A stretch of DNA of 64,000 nucleotides from Bacteroidales bacterium (GCA_017651185.1 JAGCDJ010000027.1:87415-151414), one strand, 5' to 3'. Counted from the stretch's first letter, positions 1 through 9,910 are shown. Translations and numbers: made by a program. The notes: generated by a model not told the origin, from the sequence alone.

Positions 1-24
1 AACTTCTGCAAAGAAACAATATGA
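1..24 (+). CDS. C-terminal tail of an upstream gene, possibly ParA
   Basis: Only seven codons (NFCKETI) and a TGA are inside the window. They end ten bases before parB. The residues resemble the NLAKE-type tail of chromosomal ParA/Soj ATPases, and parA normally lies directly upstream of parB, so this is an inference from position plus a very short match. A second frame, stopping at 35-37 with an ATGA overlap to parB, is also open and cannot be excluded. Confidence 0.35.
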   Translation, partial: NFCKETI

Positions 25-33
25 CCAAGTAAA

Positions 34-927
34 ATGACAGACAAGAAAAACGACAACAAAAAGAAAAAAAGCGGTCTCGGACGCGGCCTAGGTATTGAAG
101 CAGTAATACCAACCAAGAACAAAACCACACAGCAGAACGACATTCCCGTTGATGCAATAGAAGAGAATCCGTTCCAGCCGCGAAAGGACTTTGACGAAAC
201 CGCCTTGCAGGAACTGGCCGATTCTATTAAGGAACTCGGTGTAATCCAAGCTATTTCTGTAAAAGATATGGGCGATGGAAAATACCAGCTCATTTCTGGC
301 GAACGCCGTCTGCGTGCGTCCAAGATGGCAGGATTGAAAAAAATTCCAGCATACATCAGAACCGATGTCACCGACCAGTCGATGCTCGAAATGGCACTGG
401 TAGAGAACATTCAGCGCGAAGACCTCAACGCAATCGAGGTGGCACAGACCTACCAGCAACTTATCGACGAGTGCAAGATGACACAGGAACAACTAAGCAC
501 ACGCGTCGGTAAATCGCGCTCGGCAATAGCAAACTTCCTCCGTCTGCTCAACCTTCCGCCAAAAATCCAGACTGGTATCCGCGACGAAAAGATTTCGATG
601 GGACACGCACGTGCTCTTCTTAGCGCAAAGGACGAGGAAACAATGCTTATGATTTACGACCAGATTCTGAAGTACGACTTCTCGGTACGCAAGGTCGAGG
701 AAATCATAAAGGAATACAATGGTTCCACTACAGAAAAGAAAGCAAAGAAAAAAGTGCTTGCCACCAGCGAGGACTACGCTGTGCTGCAGAAAAGTTTGTC
801 GAGTTGCTTCGCAACCGAAGTCGAACTGAAACGAAACGCCAAGGGCAAGGGAAAGATTGTAATCCCGTTTAAAAACGACGGCGATTTTGAACGCATCATA
901 GCAATTCTTGACAAATTAAACTCATAA
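34..927 (+). CDS. parB: Chromosome-partitioning protein ParB
   Basis: ParB binds parS sites near the origin, uses CTP to clamp and spread on DNA, and works with ParA in chromosome segregation. The 297-residue protein has all family landmarks in order: the ParA-stimulating LGRGLG motif at residues 15-20, NPFQPR at 45-50, the CTP-binding GERRLRAS at 89-96, ENIQRED at 124-130, and a helix-turn-helix around 150-175 (QEQLSTRVGKSRSAIANFLR). The C-terminal dimer domain is present. It heads a rightward run of six closely spaced genes. Length is normal for the family. Confidence 0.97.
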   Translation: MTDKKNDNKKKKSGLGRGLGIEAVIPTKNKTTQQNDIPVDAIEENPFQPRKDFDETALQELADSIKELGVIQAISVKDMGDGKYQLISGERRLRASKMAGLKKIPAYIRTDVTDQSMLEMALVENIQREDLNAIEVAQTYQQLIDECKMTQEQLSTRVGKSRSAIANFLRLLNLPPKIQTGIRDEKISMGHARALLSAKDEETMLMIYDQILKYDFSVRKVEEIIKEYNGSTTEKKAKKKVLATSEDYAVLQKSLSSCFATEVELKRNAKGKGKIVIPFKNDGDFERIIAILDKLNS

Positions 928-936
928 GCTACCGAA

Positions 937-1494
937 TTGAATCGTGCTGGAAAAATATTGCTGATTATAATCATGGTTCTCGCCTCCGCAAGTGCAAGCG
1001 CACAGATTGACACACTGAGCAAGCATCAGGTCAAGGAGAATGAAAAAACTCATTCTCCGAAAAAGGCAACGTTGCTTGCATTAGTGCCAGGCGCAGGACA
1101 GGCGTACAACCGCAAATACTGGAAAATGCCGATTGTATATGCAACAATGGGCACATGCATATATTTTTCCATCAGCAACCAGAAGCAGTTCAAACGGTTC
1201 AAGAACGCATACATGCAGCGCGACAAGGGAGAACATGATGAATTCTACGGAATACTCTCGCAGGAAGCAATACTGAACAATATGGACAGAAACCGCAAGA
1301 TACGCGACTACACGCTTGCAGGAGCAGTCCTTATATACGCACTTCAAATCGTTGATGCAAACGTAGATGCTCACCTATTCCACTTTGACGTCGGCGATAA
1401 CCTTTCGGCTCATTTTTACCCACAAACCTTTACTCCAATCTATACAAGGACACCTGCGTTCGGAATAGGATGCACAATAAATTTCAAGCAATGA
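937..1494 (+). CDS. DUF5683 membrane-associated protein
   Basis: This 185-residue protein begins with a signal peptide or membrane anchor (GKILLIIIMVLASASASAQ) and carries the DUF5683 signature with LVPGAGQAYNRKYWK and YATMGTCIYF. The domain is common in Bacteroidetes directly after parB; its function is unknown, and the two hydrophobic segments suggest the envelope. The start used is a TTG nine bases after the parB stop because it gives a complete signal sequence; the next ATG would cut into it. Its stop overlaps the next start as ATGA, so translation is probably coupled. Confidence 0.85.
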   Translation: MNRAGKILLIIIMVLASASASAQIDTLSKHQVKENEKTHSPKKATLLALVPGAGQAYNRKYWKMPIVYATMGTCIYFSISNQKQFKRFKNAYMQRDKGEHDEFYGILSQEAILNNMDRNRKIRDYTLAGAVLIYALQIVDANVDAHLFHFDVGDNLSAHFYPQTFTPIYTRTPAFGIGCTINFKQ

Positions 1495-2978
1495 GAAAGT
1501 TAATCCTGCTGATAATTATATTGCCGTCATTCGGACTTCTTCGCGCACAAAATGCCGACACGTCCGCTACCAACGAAAGGAGAAAAACCTTCGACATGGT
1601 CGACAGTCTCGAAGTTTTCTTAAAACAGTGGTACTACTACACCGGACGCGATACCGTTTGCTATTTGGAAGACGATGACAGGCATTACTTCGACACCGAC
1701 CTGCCCGATTCAATATTCAAGGAACGCGTTGAAAAAATTTCGACACCTATAAATGTAGTATACAACGCAAATGTCCAGAAATACATCGACAAGTACGTAA
1801 AGCGCGGGCACAGGTTAGCGCCAAAACTGCTTGGTCTTTCGCACCAATATTTCCCGATGTTTGAGGAGAAACTTGATGCATACGGCATTCCGCTGGAACT
1901 AAAATACTTGGCAGTAATAGAATCTGCGCTCAACCCTAAGGCAAAATCACCTGCCGGTGCTGTCGGACTATGGCAGTTCATGTACAAGACAGGACTTAAC
2001 ATGGGACTTGAAATCACATCGTACATAGACGAGAGAATGGATCCGGAAAAGTCAACAGATGCCGCCTGCCGTTACCTTAAATTATTATACACAACGTACA
2101 ACGACTGGACTTTGGCTCTCGCCGCCTATAATGCAGGACCGGGAAGAATCAATGGTGCCATGAAACGTTCCGGCAAATCGACATACTGGGAGATTTACCC
2201 ATACCTGCCCGAAGAAACTCGTAACTATGTGCCTGGTTTTATCGCCATGATGTACATGTTTGAATACCACCAGTTGCACAATTTTAAGCCAGAAAAGATT
2301 GATTTCTACGAAGATGTGGACACCGTAATGGTAAAACAGCAACTTCATTTCGCACAACTCGACTCGGTACTAGGAATACCAGTAGAGGAAAGTCGTGAAC
2401 TAAACCCACAGTACAAACTCGACATTGTACCTGCACAAACAAAATACTATCCGCTCAAGATGCAGCGCAAGTACATAAGCAAGTTTATGGAACTCGAAGA
2501 CTCGATTTACCATTTCCAGGATTCGGCAATGTTCAACAAGCAGAAAATCACAAAAGCAATTGCCGACAGCAAGTATGGAGTACCATCGGGACAACCAGCT
2601 GGCACAAATGCAGTTATCTATACAGTAAAGTCGGGTGACGTGCTTGGAAGCATAGCAAAAAGATATGGTGTTACGGTAGCAAACATCAAGAGTTGGAACG
2701 GACTATATAGCGACAGGTTGCAAATAGGCCAGAAACTTAAAATATATACTCGCGGCAGTGCGCCAACGACGACTACAAATACCTCTAGCGCCCCAACTAG
2801 CACTGCTCCGCAGAAACTCGACCCCGCATACGAATACTATACAGTGCAGCAGGGCGACACGCCTGCAAAGATAGCAGCAAAATACAACGGCGTTTCCGCC
2901 AGCGACATAGTCAACCTCAACGGAATAGACCCGTCAAAATTAAGAGTAGGACAAAAATTAAAGATTAGGAAAAAATAA
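1491..2978 (+). CDS. MltD-like lytic transglycosylase with two LysM domains
   Basis: The predicted secreted enzyme cleaves the MurNAc-GlcNAc bond of peptidoglycan. From the chosen ATG it has a signal peptide (MRKLILLIIILPSFGLLRAQ), an SLT domain at about residues 120-245 with the catalytic glutamate in VIESALNP (residue 144) and the AAYNAGPGRIN motif, then two LysM peptidoglycan-binding domains at about 377-419 and 450-492, joined by a Thr/Ser-rich linker. An upstream ATG at 1470 would add seven residues before the signal peptide; the ATG at 1491 forms an ATGA overlap with the preceding stop and is preferred. Confidence 0.93.
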   Translation: MRKLILLIIILPSFGLLRAQNADTSATNERRKTFDMVDSLEVFLKQWYYYTGRDTVCYLEDDDRHYFDTDLPDSIFKERVEKISTPINVVYNANVQKYIDKYVKRGHRLAPKLLGLSHQYFPMFEEKLDAYGIPLELKYLAVIESALNPKAKSPAGAVGLWQFMYKTGLNMGLEITSYIDERMDPEKSTDAACRYLKLLYTTYNDWTLALAAYNAGPGRINGAMKRSGKSTYWEIYPYLPEETRNYVPGFIAMMYMFEYHQLHNFKPEKIDFYEDVDTVMVKQQLHFAQLDSVLGIPVEESRELNPQYKLDIVPAQTKYYPLKMQRKYISKFMELEDSIYHFQDSAMFNKQKITKAIADSKYGVPSGQPAGTNAVIYTVKSGDVLGSIAKRYGVTVANIKSWNGLYSDRLQIGQKLKIYTRGSAPTTTTNTSSAPTSTAPQKLDPAYEYYTVQQGDTPAKIAAKYNGVSASDIVNLNGIDPSKLRVGQKLKIRKK

Positions 2979-2983
2979 AAGAT

Positions 2984-3955
2984 ATGAAAAACATTGCAGT
3001 ATTGGCAGGAGGTTACACCTCGGAACGACAAATTAGTCTCAACTCTGGAAACCAGATTTACCAAAATCTCGACAGGAATCTTTACAATCCATACCTCGTA
3101 GACGTAAGAAAGGAAGGATTTTTCTGCATGTTAGACGGCAAGGAATACAAAGTTGACCTCAATAGTTTCTCGGTAGACATAGAAGGAGTGCCAACAAAAT
3201 TCGATTACGCATACCTTGCTCTCCACGGTTCTCCAGGCGAAGACGGAAAAGTTCAGGCATTGCTTGATATTCTCGGCATCCCCTATTCCGCCTGCGATGC
3301 TTACTCTTCAATGGTTACTCTTAACAAGATATCAGCCAAGAAGTTACTTATCGACGAAGGTATTGCAATGGCAAAAATGGCTATTATTCGTGGCGAAAAT
3401 CCGTTTGATGTTGACGAAATCGTTGAAAAAGTCGGATTGCCATGTTTCGTAAAACCAGCAACCGCAGGTTCAAGTTTCGGAGTAACAAAGGTTTACGAAA
3501 AAGAAAAATTCATTGATGCTATAAATTTGGCTCGTACCGAAGACACAACAATAATTGTTGAAGAGTTCATAAAGGGTGTAGAAGTTTCGTGCGGCATACT
3601 GAAAACTCCTGATTACGAACAGGTTTTCCCGATAACTGAAATCTCCACCAAAAACGACTACTTCGACACAGAAGCAAAATATACGCCTGGACTTACCAAC
3701 GAAATCACACCCGCCCGCATTAGCGAAGAAGAAACTCGCTTGGTACAGGAAGCAACCTCGCGCATATACGATATTATAGGTTGCAGCGGAATCGTTCGTA
3801 TCGACTTCATTATCAAGGAAGGAACGCCTTATTTCATCGAAGTTAATTCAATACCTGGAATGAGTGCAGAAAGCATTGTTCCTAAGCAAGTACGCACTAT
3901 GGGATTGAATATGACCGATATTTTAACAAAAGTAATAGAATCAAAGCTGAAATAA
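2984..3955 (+). CDS. ddl: D-alanine--D-alanine ligase
   Basis: Ddl joins two D-alanines with ATP for the peptidoglycan stem peptide in the cytoplasm. The 323-residue ATP-grasp protein shows LAGGYTSERQIS at the N-terminus (substrate-binding Glu14), HGSPGEDG at 81-88, the ATP-binding FVKPATAGSSFGV around 155-167, and the metal and substrate motif IEVNSIPGMS near the C-terminus. It starts five bases after the transglycosylase gene, so two wall genes are cotranscribed with parB. Confidence 0.96.
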   Translation: MKNIAVLAGGYTSERQISLNSGNQIYQNLDRNLYNPYLVDVRKEGFFCMLDGKEYKVDLNSFSVDIEGVPTKFDYAYLALHGSPGEDGKVQALLDILGIPYSACDAYSSMVTLNKISAKKLLIDEGIAMAKMAIIRGENPFDVDEIVEKVGLPCFVKPATAGSSFGVTKVYEKEKFIDAINLARTEDTTIIVEEFIKGVEVSCGILKTPDYEQVFPITEISTKNDYFDTEAKYTPGLTNEITPARISEEETRLVQEATSRIYDIIGCSGIVRIDFIIKEGTPYFIEVNSIPGMSAESIVPKQVRTMGLNMTDILTKVIESKLK

Positions 3956-3956
3956 T

Positions 3957-4706
3957 ATGGTAAAGGAAATTTTCGACCATGTATCGGTAAGGGAATACGC
4001 CGACAAGGAAATTCCAGAAGATGTTCTCAACAAAGTTCTCGAAGCAGCATCAAGAGCATCCAACACTGGCAATATGCAGATTTACAGCATCATTGTGAAC
4101 ACCGACAAGGAAATGATAGCAAAGTTGGCTCCAACACATTTCTGCCAGCCGGCAATAACAAACGCAAAGGCAGTACTCACATTCTGCGCAGACATAAACC
4201 GCTTTAAAATATGGTGCAAAAACAGGAATGCCGAAGCAGGTTTTGACAATTTCCTAACTTTCATGACAGCCGCCACCGATGCAACAATCGCAGCACAAAA
4301 CGCCTGCCTCGAAGCCGAAAGCAACGGACTTGGCATCTGCTATCTTGGAACGGTTATCTACAATGCCGACAAAATCATTGATATACTTAAACTTCCGAAA
4401 GGTGTTGTTCCCGTAGTAACTGTCACAATGGGATATCCCAAGAACAAGCAGCAACTTACCGAACGCCTCCCGCTCGATGCCATCATACATCGCGAAACCT
4501 ACCACGATTTCAGTTCTGCCGACATCGACAGGATATACTCCGAGACAGAAAACCTCGAATCGAACAAAAAATTTGTTGCCGAGAACAATAAGGAAACACT
4601 TGCTCAAGTTTTTACCGATGTAAGATACACCAAGGCAGGAAACGAACAAGCTTCCGCTTGCCTGCTAAAAGTGCTGAAACAACAAGGATTTTTGCCTAAT
4701 GAATAA
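3957..4706 (+). CDS. Nitroreductase-family FMN oxidoreductase (NfsA/FRP type)
   Basis: A 249-residue flavoprotein of the nitroreductase family, expected to reduce nitro compounds, quinones or free flavin with NAD(P)H. The N-terminal FMN-binding SVREYADKEIP segment (about residues 9-19), the RASNTGNMQ stretch, and the GLGICYLGTVIYN segment near 125-140 are typical. The extended C-terminal part, with MGYPKNKQQLTERLP, matches the longer NfsA-like subgroup. The substrate cannot be told from sequence. It begins one base after ddl and overlaps the next gene by eight bases. Confidence 0.88.
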   Translation: MVKEIFDHVSVREYADKEIPEDVLNKVLEAASRASNTGNMQIYSIIVNTDKEMIAKLAPTHFCQPAITNAKAVLTFCADINRFKIWCKNRNAEAGFDNFLTFMTAATDATIAAQNACLEAESNGLGICYLGTVIYNADKIIDILKLPKGVVPVVTVTMGYPKNKQQLTERLPLDAIIHRETYHDFSSADIDRIYSETENLESNKKFVAENNKETLAQVFTDVRYTKAGNEQASACLLKVLKQQGFLPNE

Positions 4707-5358
4707 GAAGCTGCTGCTCACCATATTATTTGCTATTGCATCGCTAGTGCTTGTCGCACAGACCGACAATACAAATCCTCGTGCAACCAAGGAAAGGTCG
4801 AAATACGACAAGATGTTTAGCGAAGTGCAGTACGGTGACAAAATATACAAGCAGGGCAGCAACTGGCTCACTTTAGGCATGGGCGTAAGCTACAAGATAA
4901 ATTACGAACCAACCTACGAAAAAGGACTTAACCGCACAATGGCACTCGCCTACCATTTCAGATACAAAGCAGTGTATTTCAATGTCGGATGGCACTTCTC
5001 TGGCGAAAATTTCTTCTTTGAAAGCTGGTACAATCCAGACCTGAGAGGACTTAGGTCGATGCGTCAGCTCAACGACTTCCATGCTGGAGCAGGACTACGT
5101 TTCGAGGACAGATGGTACAACTTTGCCTTTTTCATTGGACCAGCATGGGCAATCGCCTGGGTACAAAATCCAGATATTCCAACTGGCTCTATAATAAAGA
5201 ATACCATAGGCGGACATATTGAAGTACAGACTACATTCAAGTTCCTATACGATATGGGAATTGGCGTTTCCTTGTTCGGCAGTTTCAACAAATATTACCA
5301 AGTTATTGGTGTTCAAGGACACTTCTACTTCTCAGGGGCATACAAGATGAAGTATTAA
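4699..5358 (+). CDS. Predicted outer-membrane beta-barrel protein
   Basis: This 219-residue protein starts with a clear signal peptide (MNKKLLLTILFAIASLVLVAQ). The rest is rich in alternating aromatic and polar residues, such as YFNVGWHF, RWYNFAFFIGPAWAIAW and QGHFYFSGAYKMKY, and ends in an aromatic C-terminus. That pattern suggests a small outer-membrane beta-barrel. I do not recognise a named family. It is the last gene of the parB run. Confidence 0.75.
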   Translation: MNKKLLLTILFAIASLVLVAQTDNTNPRATKERSKYDKMFSEVQYGDKIYKQGSNWLTLGMGVSYKINYEPTYEKGLNRTMALAYHFRYKAVYFNVGWHFSGENFFFESWYNPDLRGLRSMRQLNDFHAGAGLRFEDRWYNFAFFIGPAWAIAWVQNPDIPTGSIIKNTIGGHIEVQTTFKFLYDMGIGVSLFGSFNKYYQVIGVQGHFYFSGAYKMKY

Positions 5359-5363
5359 CGAGG

Positions 5364-5384
5364 TTTGGGATTATTCATCTCAAA
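5364..5384. terminator. Weak hairpin between convergent genes
   Basis: An eight-base stem, TTTGGGAT pairing with ATCTCAAA with one G-U pair and a five-base loop, sits between the rightward operon and leftward polA. There is no strong T-run, so the terminator role is a guess from position. Confidence 0.3.
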
Positions 5385-5425
5385 TCAGAAACTCATTAAA
5401 TCTTCGCTATAGAAACCGTATTCTT

Positions 5426-8239
5426 TTAATGTGCTTCCAACCAATTTTTGCCAAAGCGAGCATCTACAATCAACGGAACGCTTAACTTCACGCAATTCTG
5501 CATTTCTTCAACAACAATCTGCTTTACAATTTCCATTTCCGGCACAGGAACATTGAAGTTCAATTCATCGTGAACCTGAAGTATCATCTTGGCTTTCAAA
5601 TTGTTTTCGTTGAAGCGGCGGAAGATGTTAATCATGGCAATCTTCACAATGTCGGCGGCAGAACCTTGTATTGGTGCATTTACTGCATTGCGCTCGGCAA
5701 ATCCGCGAACTATTGCATTACGGCTATTGATGTCGAGCAGATAACGCCGACGACCAAACATAGTTTCAACATATTCCTTTTCGCGAGCATCGGCAATACT
5801 GCGTTCAATAAACTCCTTCACACCGTGGAAAGTCTCGAAATAGCTGTCAATTAACGCCTTGCCTTCCTTCGGACTAATCTGCAAACGCTGTCCCAAGCCA
5901 AATGCCGATATACCATATATAATACCGAAATTGGCAGTCTTGGCCTTTGAACGCATTTCGCGTGTTACCTCGCTTTCATCCACCTTGAAAATCTTGGCAG
6001 CGGTAGCCGTATGAATATCAAGACTATATTTGTTGAAAGCATCAAGCATTGCAGGGTCCTGGCTAAGGTGCGCCATCACGCGCAACTCAATCTGCGAATA
6101 GTCGGCAGAGAAAAATATATGATCGTCATCGGATGCGACAAAGGCGCTGCGGATAACCTTGCCACGTTCCTCACGGATTGGAATGTTTTGCAGGTTCGGA
6201 TTGGCAGAACTTAGACGTCCAGTAGCCGTAATCGCCTGATTAAAACTTGTGTGCAACATTCCAGTCTTTTGATTTACAAGCGTAGGCAAAACATCAACGT
6301 AAGTGCTTATCAGCTTGTTAATAGAACGCCACTCCAATATTTCATTCACAATTGGATGCTTATCGACAAGTTTTGCAAGTTCTTCCTCGCTTGTGCTATA
6401 CTGCTTGGTCTTGGTCATCTTGGGTTTCGGGTCAACTTTCAGTTTCTCGAAAAGAATGACACCTAATTGCTTTGGCGAAGAAATATTGAATTTTTCTCCA
6501 GCATGTTCGTAGATACTTTCCTCTATTCCAACAAGTTCCTTTTGTAGTTCAGCGGAATATTCCTTCATCCTTGCCGAATCAATTCTTACGCCAGTCCTTT
6601 CCATCGACATCAGAACCTTAATTAGCGGAATTTCAATATCGTACAGAAGTTTTTCGATGCCTTGTTCCTTGATTTTTGCAAGCAGAATATTCTTCAACTG
6701 CAAGGTAATGTCGGCATCTTCGCAAGAATAGTTGCATACCACGTGCGAATCGACACTGCGCATCGACCTCTGGTTTTTGCCTTTCTCGCCAATGAGTTCC
6801 TCTATCGGTATCATCTTGTAACCCAAATACTTGTTTGCAAGGAAATCAAGGTTATGCTTTTCCTCTGGTTCAAGAATGTAATGGGCAAGCATAGTGTCGA
6901 AAAGCTTGTTTTCTACCTCAACATCGTAATTTCCAAGTATTTCCAAATCGTATTTCAGGTTCTGCCCGACCATTGTTTTGTTTTTGTCGGAGAAAATTGG
7001 CAAAAACTGCTTCAAGATTTCTGTCGTTTCGTTTTTGTCGGCTGGGCAAACCACATAATATGCAACACCTTTTTCCAACGCAAACGCCATTCCGACAAGT
7101 TCGGCTGTAAGTGCATCGGTGCCAGTGGTTTCGGTATCGAAGCAATATTCATCAAGAGTGGCAAGTTTTTCGGCAAGTTGCTTAGCCTCGAAAGGAGTTT
7201 CTACAAGAGTATATGACACATTTTCTTTGGTAAAGCTCTTAATATCAGCAAAAACTTTCGTCTCCTGCGGTTCCGTTTGCACTGGCTGGCTGAACAAATC
7301 GAGTTGCAACTGAGGTTGGGCAGCCTTTGCTGGCTGCTTCTTTTCGGCAACAGGTTCTGCGTATGCTTTTGAGCCGATTATCCTTTGTTTCAAGGTAAAG
7401 AATTCCAGTTCATCGAAGACTTTAGCAAGAGCATCAAAGTCAGGTTCCTCGAGTTTCATTTCATCGAGAGTAACATCCAAAGGAACATCGGTCTTTATGG
7501 TTGCCAGCTTGTATGATAGGCGCAATTGCTCAATATTATTCCTAAACGACTCCTGCTGCTTGCCTTTCAACTGTGGAATATTATTGATAATGTTTTCAAT
7601 ATTTCCATACTTTTCAATCAAGGACGCAGCAGTTTTCTCGCCAATGCCCGGCACACCAGGAATGTTATCAACCTTGTCGCCCCAAAGCGCCAGAATATCA
7701 ATTACCTTTAGCGGACTGTCGATATTGAATTTTTCGTTAACCTCCTTTACGCCAAGAATTTCAGGCACATTGCCTGAATGTGGTGGGCGGTACATGAAAG
7801 TATTTTCATCAACTAACTGCCCATAGTCCTTATCGGGAGTCATCATAAAGACTTGATTATCTGCATTTGCAAACTTCTTTGCTAGCGTACCAATGACATC
7901 ATCAGCCTCATAACCAGCAATTTGTATTATTGGAATACGATATGCCTCAAGTATCTGCTTAATGTACGGCACAGCAACCTTTATATCCTCGGGCGTTGCC
8001 TCGCGGTTTGCCTTATATTCGGGAAACATCTCGTGGCGGAAATTGGGTCCTGACGGGTCGAATGCAACAGCTATATGCGTTGGTTTTTCGCGCTTTAGTA
8101 CATCTTCGAGCGTATTTACGAAACCGAATATCGCCGAGGTGTTTATCTTCTTGGAATTTATTCTTGGATTTTTAATGAATGCGTAGTATGCCCTGAATAT
8201 CAAAGCGTAGGCATCGAGGAAAAAGATTTTATTTGACAT
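5426..8239 (-). CDS. polA: DNA polymerase I
   Basis: PolA fills gaps and removes RNA primers during repair and lagging-strand synthesis. The roughly 937-residue protein has the N-terminal 5'-nuclease (about 1-290; AGYEADDVIG, WGDKVDNIPGVPGIG), a 3'-5' exonuclease that keeps the acidic FDTETTG motif and so is probably proofreading-active, and the polymerase domain with motif A (SADYSQIELR), motif B (RSKAKTANFGIIYG) and motif C (QVHDEL). The ATG at 8239 is chosen; a TTG 21 bases upstream is the only longer option. A TAACTTTG box lies about 35 bases upstream. Confidence 0.97.
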   Translation of the reverse strand: MSNKIFFLDAYALIFRAYYAFIKNPRINSKKINTSAIFGFVNTLEDVLKREKPTHIAVAFDPSGPNFRHEMFPEYKANREATPEDIKVAVPYIKQILEAYRIPIIQIAGYEADDVIGTLAKKFANADNQVFMMTPDKDYGQLVDENTFMYRPPHSGNVPEILGVKEVNEKFNIDSPLKVIDILALWGDKVDNIPGVPGIGEKTAASLIEKYGNIENIINNIPQLKGKQQESFRNNIEQLRLSYKLATIKTDVPLDVTLDEMKLEEPDFDALAKVFDELEFFTLKQRIIGSKAYAEPVAEKKQPAKAAQPQLQLDLFSQPVQTEPQETKVFADIKSFTKENVSYTLVETPFEAKQLAEKLATLDEYCFDTETTGTDALTAELVGMAFALEKGVAYYVVCPADKNETTEILKQFLPIFSDKNKTMVGQNLKYDLEILGNYDVEVENKLFDTMLAHYILEPEEKHNLDFLANKYLGYKMIPIEELIGEKGKNQRSMRSVDSHVVCNYSCEDADITLQLKNILLAKIKEQGIEKLLYDIEIPLIKVLMSMERTGVRIDSARMKEYSAELQKELVGIEESIYEHAGEKFNISSPKQLGVILFEKLKVDPKPKMTKTKQYSTSEEELAKLVDKHPIVNEILEWRSINKLISTYVDVLPTLVNQKTGMLHTSFNQAITATGRLSSANPNLQNIPIREERGKVIRSAFVASDDDHIFFSADYSQIELRVMAHLSQDPAMLDAFNKYSLDIHTATAAKIFKVDESEVTREMRSKAKTANFGIIYGISAFGLGQRLQISPKEGKALIDSYFETFHGVKEFIERSIADAREKEYVETMFGRRRYLLDINSRNAIVRGFAERNAVNAPIQGSAADIVKIAMINIFRRFNENNLKAKMILQVHDELNFNVPVPEMEIVKQIVVEEMQNCVKLSVPLIVDARFGKNWLEAH

Positions 8240-8273
8240 TTTTGTAAAATTATGTTGCAATCGTTTAAGATTA

Positions 8274-8281
8274 CAAAGTTA
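8274..8281 (-). promoter_or_regulatory. -7 box for polA
   Basis: On the minus strand TAACTTTG matches the Bacteroidetes -7 consensus TAnnTTTG and lies about 35 bases upstream of the polA ATG. I see no convincing -33 TTTG at the right spacing. Confidence 0.45.
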
Positions 8282-8293
8282 ATCAAAATTCAC

Positions 8294-8323
8294 AAAAAAG
8301 GCCACCATCTGGCAGCCTTTTTT
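8294..8323 (-). terminator. Rho-independent terminator, probably for glnA
   Basis: A nine-base perfect stem, AAAAAAGGC with GCCTTTTTT, encloses a twelve-base loop. It has T-runs in both directions and lies downstream of the leftward glutamine synthetase gene, just before the polA promoter. Confidence 0.7.
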
Positions 8324-8356
8324 ATGATTCAGTTTAGACAATCATCCCTTTTTCAG

Positions 8357-8377
8357 ATGCTGAAACAAGTTCAGCAT
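8357..8377. repeat. Small perfect hairpin element (ATGCTGAA / TTCAGCAT)
   Basis: ATGCTGAA, a five-base loop ACAAG, then TTCAGCAT form a perfect eight-base stem just 3' of glnA. The form is like dispersed palindromic intergenic elements. No second copy was found in this window. Confidence 0.5.
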
Positions 8378-8398
8378 GACAATGGGATGAATTACCCA

Positions 8399-9910
8399 TT
8401 ACATGCAATGTATGTACTTGTTGACAAGTCCGCGAATTTCTTCGGTCTTGCCGTAGAGTTTTTCGCTCAAACCCTTGTCGTTGTATGCCTTCAAGCCACG
8501 AATAACAGCATCGATAAGTCCCGGCTGGAAAATCTTGTCCTTTTCGAAGAACTTACGCTTTGCATCAAGTGCCTCTGCTGAATCCCAGCAGCAATCCGGC
8601 AATGCCTTTAACTTAGCCAACTTATCCTTGAATTCCTCGCTGAAAATATTGACATTGACATACAAATCCTTAGCCATCTTGAGCGAACCGCGCATTGTAA
8701 GTCCGTGCTGTGCTGCAACGATAAGAGCAGCCATATACAAGTACAAATCTGCCGAACCATCACCGCTACGAATTTCAACGGTCTGCTTGCTGTCGTAATC
8801 ACCTGCCTTGCTCTTTTCATGCGGATTTGCATCGTGGAACATGTTGATGTCACCAGTCCAACCCAGCGGAACGCGTACCAAAACGCTTCTGTTGCGGTCG
8901 CCCCAGCAAATGTTTGTCGGTGCTTCCTGATGAGGGACAAGACGCAGGTATGATGTCGGGATTGTGTTTCCGAAAGCTGTCAAAGCATCAGCAAGGTCGA
9001 GGATACCAGCAATCATCTTGCGAGCATCATCGCTGAGAACACCCTTGTCAACCATCCTGTTCTTGCCATCCTTAGACAGCATCATGTGAATGTGCAGACC
9101 GCTACCTGCCTTACCAACAGTAATCTTCGGAGCAAAACTCAAGTTTACACCATAGTCGCTGCAAAGTTTGCGGAGAATCCACTTAGCTATAATCAACTGT
9201 TCTACAGCCGATTCTGCCTCGCATGGAAGGAACTCAATTTCCTGCTGCTCGTAGTAGAAGTCGCCATCGGTGAAGTTACCAACCTCCGAGTGTCCGTACT
9301 TAATCTTACCACCGCATTGTGCTATCAAGTGCATTGCTTCTTTGCGAATGAACTCGTAGTTAGCAAACGGTGCCGACTCATGGTAGCCGCGCTGGTCAAC
9401 AGCTGGGAACATTACATTTTCGCTCTTGTCGGCGATAATGTAGTATTCGAGTTCGCCCAATGCCTTGAAAGTGTAGCCAGTTGTATCTTTCAACTTCTGG
9501 TGTGCTTTCTTCAAAATGTTCTCGGGCGATGAAGCAAGTGGCTTACCGCTATTGTCGTAGTACGAGCAAAGGATGTCGATGCTCGGAATTTCCTCAAAAG
9601 GATTTACGAAAGCCGTTCTGTACTTTGGAATTACATACAAGTCGCTGGAACCAGCACCTATGAACGAGAACAAACTAGAACCGTCAACGCGCTCGCCAGT
9701 GGTAAGAATCTGGTCAAGATATTCGGCACTGTTAATTACAAAATTCAAGGTCTTAAGACGACCATCACCACCGACATAGCGGAAGTTAAGCATCTCGATG
9801 TTATTCTCTACAATATATTTAATGATGTCAGCCTTTGTAAACTCCTCACACGGCTTCTGCAAATACCTTTCAAGAAGGTTAGGACTTAAATCAAAATTCT
9901 TCTTTTCCAT
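8399..9910 (-). CDS. glnA: Glutamine synthetase (type I-like, about 500 residues)
   Basis: The enzyme makes glutamine from glutamate, ammonia and ATP. The 503-residue protein has the catalytic-domain motifs KAGSGLHIHM (ATP and glutamate site), LVRVPLGW with the preceding NRS arginine region, and VEIRSGDGSADLYLYMAAL near the C-terminus. The ELEYY segment supplies metal-ligand glutamates. It is a single-gene unit with a hairpin terminator and an intergenic palindrome downstream. Confidence 0.95.
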   Translation of the reverse strand: MEKKNFDLSPNLLERYLQKPCEEFTKADIIKYIVENNIEMLNFRYVGGDGRLKTLNFVINSAEYLDQILTTGERVDGSSLFSFIGAGSSDLYVIPKYRTAFVNPFEEIPSIDILCSYYDNSGKPLASSPENILKKAHQKLKDTTGYTFKALGELEYYIIADKSENVMFPAVDQRGYHESAPFANYEFIRKEAMHLIAQCGGKIKYGHSEVGNFTDGDFYYEQQEIEFLPCEAESAVEQLIIAKWILRKLCSDYGVNLSFAPKITVGKAGSGLHIHMMLSKDGKNRMVDKGVLSDDARKMIAGILDLADALTAFGNTIPTSYLRLVPHQEAPTNICWGDRNRSVLVRVPLGWTGDINMFHDANPHEKSKAGDYDSKQTVEIRSGDGSADLYLYMAALIVAAQHGLTMRGSLKMAKDLYVNVNIFSEEFKDKLAKLKALPDCCWDSAEALDAKRKFFEKDKIFQPGLIDAVIRGLKAYNDKGLSEKLYGKTEEIRGLVNKYIHCM